IMG/VR virus record: IMGVR_UViG_3300033571_005376
Location: 1-35,226 of that record
Reading direction: 5' to 3' (one strand)
DNA from: a virus
Length of the DNA: 35,226 nucleotides
Shown: piece by piece, positions 6,496 to 11,681 of the stretch
How positions within the stretch are numbered: position 1 is the first letter of the stretch
Layout of the letters: each line of letters opens with the position of its first letter
The notes under the pieces: generated by a model
What the model was told of the DNA's origin: nothing
The model's input: the letters and a program-made list of their open reading frames with translations, nothing else
The model's database searches: none
Program-made: the position numbers and the translations under genes

Positions 6496-6596
6496 AAACG
6501 GCAGGCTCTTTGGTCAGCGCCTTCTTGGGTGGCGCGTGCCTGGTCGCAACAGGCTATTGGGTGGCGGCGCTCTTTGTCGCCTTGGGGGTGGGGTAG
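6492..6596 (+). CDS. 34-aa membrane peptide coupled to the preceding gene
   Basis: This frame codes for 34 residues: MKTAGSLVSAFLGGACLVAT then GYWVAALFVALGVG. The sequence is a single hydrophobic, Gly/Ala-rich helix after a short polar start with one lysine, so probably N-in. It overlaps the 31-aa gene by ATGA. Longer upstream in-frame starts exist but would run antisense to the sense of the 31-aa gene and have no ribosome site. Two tiny coupled membrane peptides may act as a pair; nothing in the sequence defines a role. Confidence 0.5.
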   Translation: MKTAGSLVSAFLGGACLVATGYWVAALFVALGVG

Positions 6597-6604
6597 TCCG
6601 TAAC

Positions 6605-6632
6605 GTGGCGAGTGCCCGGTCCGTGGCGAGTG
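6605..6632 (+). repeat. two diverged copies of GTGGCGAGTG
   Basis: GTGGCGAGTG is found at 6605-6614 and 6623-6632 (18-base period), the same core as the perfect 17-base tandem repeat at 6752-6802. The intervening terminator hairpin separates the two groups. Confidence 0.7.
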
Positions 6633-6686
6633 TTACGGGCCGGTGACTGCTCAGCTTGCTTGTCTTGAGGGTGTGCAACAAGCGTT

Positions 6687-6730
6687 AGAACCCCCTGGCT
6701 CCACATGGCCTGGGGGTTCTCGCGTTTTGT
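6687..6730 (+). terminator. rho-independent-like terminator after the membrane peptides
   Basis: AGAACCCCC (6687-6695) pairs perfectly with GGGGGTTCT (6712-6720), with a 16-base loop that can itself pair further, followed by CGCG and TTTTGTT. It ends transcription coming from 6400-6596 and may also help stop leftward transcription from the 6807-8404 genes, though the T-run is weaker on that strand. Confidence 0.65.
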
Positions 6731-6751
6731 TCCTGCCGCGCGGTAGGTGCC

Positions 6752-6802
6752 GTGGCGAGTGCCAGGCCGTGGCGAGTGCCAGGCCGTGGCGAGTGCCAGG
6801 CC
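6752..6802 (+). repeat. three perfect tandem 17-base repeats
   Basis: GTGGCGAGTGCCAGGCC is present three times without change at 6752-6768, 6769-6785 and 6786-6802. The array ends four bases from the stop of the leftward 67-aa gene, in the convergent intergenic space. Unit length 17 excludes in-frame protein repeats. It may be a protein-binding array, or a recent slippage product. Confidence 0.85.
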
Positions 6803-6806
6803 GTTG

Positions 6807-7010
6807 CTAGGGAAACGTGTAAATAGGCGCGCCACCATACTTGTGCGCGCGTTCTGCCCCAATGCGCGTGGCGACGTGGATCAAAGCTGGACCGCCCGGG
6901 GAAATGGGTTCCAAGTAGACGCCCAAGCGGTATCGCTGGCAAAGCGCCAGGACGCGCATTGCGCGCGTCATGGTCTTAACAAATAGAACGCGAGTTTGGG
7001 GACGGTTCAT
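6807..7010 (-). CDS. hypothetical protein (67 aa), last gene of accessory operon
   Basis: This is a basic 67-aa protein (MNRPQTRVLFVKTMTRAMRVLALCQRYRLGVYLEPI...) with no recognised domain. The ATG at 7010 overlaps the TGA of the 118-aa gene (ATGA), so it is translationally coupled and very likely real. Its composition suggests a small folded domain: a basic helix (residues 11-27), then a Gly/Pro turn and a second alternating stretch (ALIHVATRIGAERAH). It is the 3'-most gene of the leftward cassette. Confidence 0.65.
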   Translation of the reverse strand: MNRPQTRVLFVKTMTRAMRVLALCQRYRLGVYLEPISPGGPALIHVATRIGAERAHKYGGAPIYTFP

Positions 7011-7363
7011 TCCTCTGCCTCCGCTTCATAAACGGGAACATAAACCGTCGGGTAAAAATCAACCCACCAAAACGACCCGCCGGGATGCTGACCCGGTGCG
7101 CGCACGATAAAATCATCCGGGGTGGCATAGGGTATGGCTTCGGCCAGGCGTTCCAGGTCCGGCTCGCCGAAATGCTTGGAATAGCAATCCCCGAAATCGC
7201 CAGGTTCAGCGCCTATGACCTTTGAGCCACCGGCGCGCTCTTGCAGCCGTTCGAGCATCTCTGGCTTAGACGATGCCCAATGAATGCGCGCCTCTTTGTC
7301 GATCTTCGTTCCGTCACTCCATGCGGTGTAATAGTACCCCGCATCGCGGTTCACTGTAGCCAT
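7007..7363 (-). CDS. hypothetical protein (118 aa) of accessory operon
   Basis: This 118-aa protein is of unknown family. The N-terminus (GYYYTAWSDGTKIDKEARIHWASSKPEMLERL) resembles small alpha/beta phage proteins, and the C-terminus has aromatic-rich strands (GSFWWVDFYPTVYVPVYE) with an acidic tail. It has no transmembrane segment or catalytic motif. GGAGG lies nine bases ahead of ATG 7363. It overlaps the 67-aa gene by ATGA. The 78 bases between this gene and the upstream 146-aa gene hold small GC-rich hairpins (GCTGC...GCAGC at 7384-7399). Confidence 0.7.
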   Translation of the reverse strand: MATVNRDAGYYYTAWSDGTKIDKEARIHWASSKPEMLERLQERAGGSKVIGAEPGDFGDCYSKHFGEPDLERLAEAIPYATPDDFIVRAPGQHPGGSFWWVDFYPTVYVPVYEAEAEE

Positions 7364-7441
7364 GTTCTAATCCCTCCAATTATGCTGCGTTAGTGCAGCG
7401 TGCGAGGCACGCGCGCGTGGCGCATGCCCCGTGGCGCTGAA

Positions 7442-7882
7442 CTAACCCCGCGCCATGGCGCGAACGATGCTCTCAATGACCGCGTCAATCGAAATTGATT
7501 GTCCCGTGGTTGTTCTGGCCCACACATTGTGGCCGTACCAATCGCGCGCGACTTTCTCTCCGTGTTTTTCGAGTTGTTCAGCGAGCCAGGAACTAACAGA
7601 CCAGTGCTCAAAAACCTCGCGTTCATGCGCCTCAATGTCGTGTTCGGCGCACAAATCCTCTGCGTTGCAATACTCGTCCTCTTCGTCGTCGTGCGTCCAC
7701 CTATCAGACGCGAGTGTCCATCCAGCCTCTTGGGCGGCGATTTCGTAGTCCAGAACGCCACATATCAGTTCGATTGCGTCGTCGTCTCCCTTTGACGCCA
7801 TGGCTTCAACTAGATGGGACAGGTTCGCAAAAATTTCATTGCGTACTAAATTGTTCGCTTTTTCGTGTATTTCCAAATCCAC
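7442..7882 (-). CDS. acidic conserved phage/plasmid hypothetical protein
   Basis: This is a 146-aa acidic protein. The second half, with EVFEHWSVSSWLAEQLEKHG then VWARTTTGQSISIDAVI, matches in style a protein I recall from many proteobacterial phages and plasmids, always without assigned function. The start is GTG at 7882 with GGAGG eight bases ahead; the upstream 82-aa gene stop overlaps this ribosome site, so the pair is coupled. No enzyme motif is seen. Because the family moves between plasmids and phages, a role in host interaction or stable maintenance is plausible, but this is inference. Confidence 0.78.
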   Translation of the reverse strand: MDLEIHEKANNLVRNEIFANLSHLVEAMASKGDDDAIELICGVLDYEIAAQEAGWTLASDRWTHDDEEDEYCNAEDLCAEHDIEAHEREVFEHWSVSSWLAEQLEKHGEKVARDWYGHNVWARTTTGQSISIDAVIESIVRAMARG

Positions 7883-7885
7883 CGA

Positions 7886-8119
7886 TCAATCCTCCAAAGT
7901 AACAAACAAAACGATGCAATCGCCATGGGGCCTAAATTCCATCGTGTCACCGATAGCGTACCAAGTGCCGCGCACATTGGTGAGACCAACGGCTTTCTTC
8001 GCCGCGCGTCGCAGCGCCATGACGGATTTTGTTTCAGGGTGATCGACGGTCGCGCGCTTGACCCACGCATAATTTGCCTCGCCGCCAAACGTATCAGTCA
8101 ATTCAACGCGGTAAATCAT
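7886..8119 (-). CDS. small conserved phage/plasmid hypothetical protein
   Basis: This 77-aa protein (MIYRVELTDTFGGEANYAWV...) has the strands and helix pattern of a small alpha/beta domain: an opening strand, KRATVDHPETKSVMALRRAAKKAVGL as the helical part, and GDTMEFRPHGDCIVLFVT as closing strands. It is recalled as a common partner of the neighbouring 146-aa family in proteobacterial plasmids and phages. ATG 8119 is chosen because a GAGGGG precedes it and the conserved part begins at MIYRVEL; an upstream in-frame start at 8134 is weaker. The stop overlaps the ribosome site of the next gene. Confidence 0.75.
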   Translation of the reverse strand: MIYRVELTDTFGGEANYAWVKRATVDHPETKSVMALRRAAKKAVGLTNVRGTWYAIGDTMEFRPHGDCIVLFVTLED

Positions 8120-8134
8120 ATCGTGTCCCCTCAA

Positions 8135-8404
8135 TTAAACCGAATAATTCCGCACGGTTTCAAGGACCGCGTTCCAGTCGTCTGTGTCGAGTACCGTGTC
8201 GCCGTCCTCTGTCTGCACGGAGTAGCGTTGCCACGACGGACACTCGCGCAGGTCTTTGTTTTCGCGGTCCACAAACACGCGCACGCCGTTAGGTGTTCCC
8301 CATGACGGACAAGCGTCGTTCGCGTAATGCGTGGGCGTCCACTCACGCGGAATTGCTGGCATCGTTTCGCCGCGAAAATGTGGAAAGTATTTATATAGCT
8401 TCAT
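8135..8404 (-). CDS. hypothetical protein (89 aa), first gene of accessory operon
   Basis: This is an 89-aa protein, MKLYKYFPHFRGETMPAIPR..., with no recognised domain. It is rich in aromatic residues and has two Cys (NDACPSWG and LRECPSWQ), each in a C-P-S-W motif, which could be a small repeated structural element. ATG 8404 has GGAGGG upstream; a longer frame to 8515 runs through the promoter and operator and was rejected. It stands directly behind the leftward promoter at 8434-8462. Confidence 0.7.
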   Translation of the reverse strand: MKLYKYFPHFRGETMPAIPREWTPTHYANDACPSWGTPNGVRVFVDRENKDLRECPSWQRYSVQTEDGDTVLDTDDWNAVLETVRNYSV

Positions 8405-8433
8405 ATCGTGTTTTCCCTCCGTTAGGTGACCTA

Positions 8434-8462
8434 TACATAGGGACGTGTTGCGATTAACGCAA
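8434..8462 (-). promoter_or_regulatory. leftward promoter of the accessory operon
   Basis: On the minus strand TTGCGT (complement of 8457-8462) is followed by 17 bases and TATGTA (complement of 8434-8439). The -35 element, again TTGCGT, lies inside a TGTTGCG/CGCAACA dyad, just as in the main leftward promoter at 5271-5299. Transcription would start some 20-25 bases before ATG 8404. Confidence 0.6.
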
Positions 8463-8464
8463 CA
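8446..8464. promoter_or_regulatory. operator-like dyad TGTTGCG-5-CGCAACA
   Basis: TGTTGCG (8446-8452), ATTAA, CGCAACA (8458-8464) is a perfect dyad over the -35 box of the accessory operon promoter. The flanking ACG before it extends the match to the ACGTGTTG part of the operator at 5356-5383. The same repressor probably controls both operons. Confidence 0.62.
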
Positions 8465-8535
8465 GCGATCGACACAATAAAAATCAAAAATCATGCGACA
8501 AAACAACGCACCCATTGCGATAAAATCAAGGTATC

Positions 8536-9000
8536 ATGCGCGGCATGAGCCAAGACAAAAGACTGAACGCTGAACGGGTCATTCAGTTGATCAGCGACGG
8601 GAAACCCTTGCGCGAGGCTTTATCGGAGATAGGCATAAGCGCCGGAGCGTTTAATCATGTGCTCCAAGGTGCTCGCGATCTGGCTCAAGCTTACGCCAGG
8701 GCGCAGGAGATAAGGTCCGATCTGCTAGCCGACGAGGTGATCACAATAGCAGATTGTGAACAGACAGATCCCGCGCGTGCCAGGAACCAAATCCAGGCGA
8801 GGCAATGGCTGACTGGCAAGCTCCACGGCAAACGCTATGGCGATCGAATAGACCTAAACGTGAGCCAAACTCTAGACGTATCAGTGACCCTCGCCGAAGC
8901 GCGAGCCCGGTTGATGCGACCAGTAAGCGACCAGGAAGTAATTGAGCACGACGAAACACTAGCTGTTCCGCCAAAAATTGCCCCGAAGCCTCGCGACTAA
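8536..9000 (+). CDS. terS: terminase small subunit
   Basis: This 154-aa protein has an N-terminal helix-turn-helix type region (RVIQLISDGKPLREALSEIGIS, then AFNHVL) for DNA recognition. It is followed by the helical stretch ADEVITIADCEQTDPARARNQIQARQW and KLHGKRYGDRIDL, the familiar core of phage small terminase subunits, and a polar tail. It selects the phage DNA and guides TerL. It is the first rightward gene after the divergent accessory operon and lies just ahead of TerL. AAGG precedes ATG 8536; a second ATG at 8545 is possible. Start confidence is moderate. Confidence 0.88.
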   Translation: MRGMSQDKRLNAERVIQLISDGKPLREALSEIGISAGAFNHVLQGARDLAQAYARAQEIRSDLLADEVITIADCEQTDPARARNQIQARQWLTGKLHGKRYGDRIDLNVSQTLDVSVTLAEARARLMRPVSDQEVIEHDETLAVPPKIAPKPRD

Positions 9001-9184
9001 CAATCACTAAGCGCACGCTTTCCGCTTTCGAACCGTGAACAAATCGCGAAACGAGCCGGGAGGGGGTGAGGTGGGGGGTACCCCCGGAAAATCTTCGCGC
9101 TCGTTCTTTCCGGGGTCCCTACGCTGTCGAAATTTTTTATTGTAAAATCTGGGAAGTAGTTGTTACGGTTAACAGGAGAGAGGA
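9001..9184. other. intergenic spacer with dyad between terS and next gene
   Basis: No gene is seen in these 184 bases. They include an AT-rich run (9131-9148) and TGTTACGGTTAACA (9161-9174), a TGTTA...TAACA dyad just before the ribosome site of the 59-aa gene. TGTTACGG also occurs in the regulatory region 5344-6638, so a regulator site or promoter is possible, and the terminase recognition site could also lie here. Confidence 0.4.
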
Positions 9185-9364
9185 ATGTTTCAAGTTGAAT
9201 TTATCCGAGACGGGGAAGTCCAGACCGTGGGCTATCCGTTCGAAGACTCAGCCTACCTGGCGGCTACCGGCCTATGGCTCGACCCCCTTGTGACCAGCGT
9301 CCTTGTGAAGGATTGCAACGACCCGCTGGCTCCGGTGGTGGTCGAAAGTTTCAGTCGTGCCTAA
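9185..9364 (+). CDS. small protein (59 aa) directly before TerL
   Basis: This 59-aa protein starts MFQVEFIRDGEVQTVGYPFE and continues DSAYLAATGLWLDPLVTSVL. A strong AGGAGAGAGG lies just ahead of ATG 9185, and the reading frame has good phage codon use. The first half looks like a beta hairpin, the second a short helix plus strand. It overlaps the GTG start of the TerL gene by eight bases, so TerL translation probably depends on it. Function is unknown; a packaging accessory role is suggested only by position. Confidence 0.7.
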   Translation: MFQVEFIRDGEVQTVGYPFEDSAYLAATGLWLDPLVTSVLVKDCNDPLAPVVVESFSRA

Positions 9365-10910
9365 GCAGCAACCGGTTTACGACGCCCAAGGCGAACAATC
9401 CCTGATGGTGGACCTCTGGTCACCCCAGATCCATTCATCGCCCCTCAACTTCGCCATGTACGCCTTCCCCTGGGGCCGACCCAATACACCACTCGAATCC
9501 TACAAGGGTCCGCGTGGTTGGCAGAAAGAGACGTTCCAGGAGATCGAACGGCACATCAAGGCCAACGATCTGCGCCGCGCCAACAAGGCCCTCATGGAAA
9601 TGTGGCGCTCTGCCGACGCCTCCGGACGAGGCATTGGCAAATCCGCCCTCGTTTCAATGCTGGCCCTCTGGTTTATGAGCACCCGCCTTGGGTCCACGAC
9701 CATCATCACCGCCAACACCGAACAGCAGCTACGCTCCAGGACGATGGCCGAACTTGGGAAGTGGACCGCGCTGGCGATCAACTCTCACTGGTGGGAGGTC
9801 AGCGCGATGTCCCTTCGCCCCGCAGAGTGGTTCGGCGAAGCGGTCAAGCGCGATCTGAAGATTGACCTGGGGTATTGGTATGCGTCCGCCCAGCTATGGA
9901 GCGAGGAGAACCCGGACGCTTTCGCCGGTATCCATAACCACGCTGGCGTGATGTTGATCTTCGACGAAGCGTCAGGCATCCCCCGCCCTATCTGGACTGT
10001 GTCCGAGGGCTTCTTCACCGAGCCAATCCCTGACCGCTATTGGTTCGTGTTTTCGAACCCGCGCCGCAATTCAGGGCCGTTCTTCGAGTGCTTCCACAAA
10101 GACCGCAATTTCTGGCGGTGCCGGAACATCGACAGCCGCACCGTGGAAGGAACGGACATCGGGACGTTCAACAAGATCATCGCGCAGTACGGGGATGACA
10201 GCGATGAAGCCCGCGTGGAGGTCAAAGGCGAGTTCCCCAATAAAGGCGCGAACCAGTTCATCGGGAAGGATTTGTCGTACCAAGCGGCGCAACGCGAGGT
10301 GATACCCGACCCAGGCGCTCCTTTGGTGATGGGGGTAGACGTAGCCCGGTTTGGTGAAGACCGCTCCGTCATTGCCTTCCGAAAGGGCCGAGACGCCCGG
10401 TCCATTCCGTGGTTGAAGTTCAAATCCCTCGACACGGTTCAATTGGCGACGATTGTGTCGGAACAAGCGCAGAAGCACGGTGTCAACGCGATCTTCGTTG
10501 ACGGCAACGGCGTTGGCGGCGGGGTGGTCGATAACTTGAAGGCGTGGGGTTTCAGGGTCATCGAGGTGCAAATGGGGTCAACCCCCAACGACCTGGATAT
10601 GTACTACAACAAACGGGTGGAACTGTGGGGCCACCTGAAAGAATGGCTGACCACCGGGGCCATTCCCAACGACACCGATCTCCAGACCGATCTGATCTCC
10701 CCCGAGTACCGTTATCACCCGACATCCAACCGCGTTCAGTTGGAGAGCAAGGACCAGATGAAGCAGCGCGGTCTGGCAAGCCCAGATCACGCGGAAGCCC
10801 TGGCGATGACGTTCGCCGCTCCGGTGGCGAGACTTAACTCGCCGCATTCCCGGCATAACGCCGTCGTTCGTAACCGCGTTGCGCGGGATACTGATTATGA
10901 GGTATTGTGA
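9357..10910 (+). CDS. terL: terminase large subunit
   Basis: This 517-aa protein is the DNA packaging motor. The N-terminal ATPase has Walker A GRGIGKSA (90-97), Walker B VMLIFDEA with D203/E204, and the coupling motif FSNPRR (232-237). The C-terminal RNase H-like nuclease has GVDVARFGEDRSV (D328), IFVDGNGVGGGVVDNL (D382) and late SPDHAEALAMTF as third acidic site. The start appears to be GTG 9357 with no good ribosome site, consistent with coupling to the overlapping 59-aa gene; ATG 9405 is an alternative. It moves DNA into proheads through the portal and cuts it. Confidence 0.95.
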   Translation: MPKQQPVYDAQGEQSLMVDLWSPQIHSSPLNFAMYAFPWGRPNTPLESYKGPRGWQKETFQEIERHIKANDLRRANKALMEMWRSADASGRGIGKSALVSMLALWFMSTRLGSTTIITANTEQQLRSRTMAELGKWTALAINSHWWEVSAMSLRPAEWFGEAVKRDLKIDLGYWYASAQLWSEENPDAFAGIHNHAGVMLIFDEASGIPRPIWTVSEGFFTEPIPDRYWFVFSNPRRNSGPFFECFHKDRNFWRCRNIDSRTVEGTDIGTFNKIIAQYGDDSDEARVEVKGEFPNKGANQFIGKDLSYQAAQREVIPDPGAPLVMGVDVARFGEDRSVIAFRKGRDARSIPWLKFKSLDTVQLATIVSEQAQKHGVNAIFVDGNGVGGGVVDNLKAWGFRVIEVQMGSTPNDLDMYYNKRVELWGHLKEWLTTGAIPNDTDLQTDLISPEYRYHPTSNRVQLESKDQMKQRGLASPDHAEALAMTFAAPVARLNSPHSRHNAVVRNRVARDTDYEVL

Positions 10911-10937
10911 TTTTCCAAACGTATTGAGGAGATCTCC

Positions 10938-11186
10938 ATGTCCTTCATAGGAAAGGCAATCCGCAGTGTCGGGCGCGCGCTGGGCATTGTGCCGTCGAAG
11001 AAGGCGTCCACGCCACCCCCGACGCCGGATGCGCCGACGCTGAAGGACATTCAGGCCGAAGCAACGCAGCGTCAGTTGGCGGCGATGATGGGCGGCAAGA
11101 CCTCCACGATGTTGACCGGCGGCGACGGTGAAGAGCAGGACAAGCTGAAAACCAGCAAGGTGTTGCTGGGCAGCGGGAAGGACTGA
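10938..11186 (+). CDS. small virion-associated protein, LLG-motif paralogue A
   Basis: This 82-aa protein follows TerL. It has a basic N-terminus (FIGKAIRSVGRALGIVPSKK), a proline-rich linker and a C-terminal MMGGKTSTMLTGG...KLKTSKVLLG motif. Small proteins ending in a TS-T-LTGG...TKTLLGG-like motif are frequent between terminase and portal genes of T7-like phages and are thought to be virion or tail-assembly proteins. The following 71-aa protein has the same C-terminal motif, so the two are tandem paralogues. GGAG precedes ATG 10938. Confidence 0.75.
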   Translation: MSFIGKAIRSVGRALGIVPSKKASTPPPTPDAPTLKDIQAEATQRQLAAMMGGKTSTMLTGGDGEEQDKLKTSKVLLGSGKD

Positions 11187-11187
11187 C

Positions 11188-11403
11188 ATGGGCCAGGGCG
11201 CTTACATCGTCATGCGGAACAAGATGCAGAAGGCGCAGGATGGGCTTCCCGTCGCTCCGACCGCCGAGGACATCACTGATGACCCGGCTCAGACGCAGCT
11301 TAACATGCTGTTGGGTGGTCGCACGTCAACGATCCTCAGTGGTTACACAGGCGAAGACGCCAACAAACTCAAGACAAGCAAACTTTTGCTGGGAGGCGGA
11401 TGA
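11188..11403 (+). CDS. small virion-associated protein, LLG-motif paralogue B
   Basis: This 71-aa protein ends with LLGGRTSTILSGYTGE then NKLKTSKLLLGGG, strikingly similar to the end of the preceding 82-aa protein (MMGGKTSTML...KLKTSKVLLG). The first 25 residues (GAYIVMRNKMQKAQDG) differ. This suggests gene duplication followed by change in the N-terminal part, or two subunits sharing one docking tail. The gene begins one base after its neighbour's stop. Probable virion protein, from position and motif. Confidence 0.75.
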   Translation: MGQGAYIVMRNKMQKAQDGLPVAPTAEDITDDPAQTQLNMLLGGRTSTILSGYTGEDANKLKTSKLLLGGG

Positions 11404-11678
11404 TGTCTTTTGCGAATAGAAGGCGATTTGCCGGTTCGTTGCAGGATTTCCGTGATCGGATTGCCGCCGGTACGCCGAACAGGCGGACACCGTTTGTCCT
11501 CGGTATTCTTGACAGGTTCTTGGCGGCGCAAAACAAATCGCGAGCGGCTCAGACAACCACAACACCAGCAGAGCCTGCCGGTGGTCCTGCGGCTGGTCCG
11601 TTGTCCAACAACGACCCGCGCAGCCTGACCGATCCGCGCACCCGTTCGACCGTTTCCAAGACTTTGCTGGGGCAGTAG
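11403..11678 (+). CDS. small virion-associated protein with SKTLLG end
   Basis: This 91-aa protein starts at ATG 11403 (MSFANRRRFAG), with GGGAGG ahead; the ATG at 11400 would add one Met. It has a basic N-terminus, an Ala/Pro/Thr-rich middle and ends RTRSTVSKTLLGQ, a shorter form of the SK-x-LLG ending shared by the two genes before it. Placed directly before the portal gene. Probable minor virion protein; the enzyme-free, low-complexity make-up fits. Confidence 0.65.
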   Translation: MSFANRRRFAGSLQDFRDRIAAGTPNRRTPFVLGILDRFLAAQNKSRAAQTTTTPAEPAGGPAAGPLSNNDPRSLTDPRTRSTVSKTLLGQ

Positions 11679-11681
11679 CCG

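Noticed and set aside
6339-6596. 85-codon plus-strand frame covering the membrane peptides
   Set aside because: Its first half is in a different frame from the 31-aa peptide and looks random; only the last 34 codons, with their own ATG overlap, are convincing.
6752-6802. CRISPR array
   Set aside because: Three head-to-tail 17-base units without spacers; not a CRISPR repeat-spacer pattern.
7390-7761. 123-codon minus-strand frame
   Set aside because: It overlaps the 146-aa gene in another frame and has shadow-like Arg/Ser composition.
9066-9293. 75-codon plus-strand frame
   Set aside because: The 59-aa frame at 9185 in another phase has a strong ribosome site and better composition.
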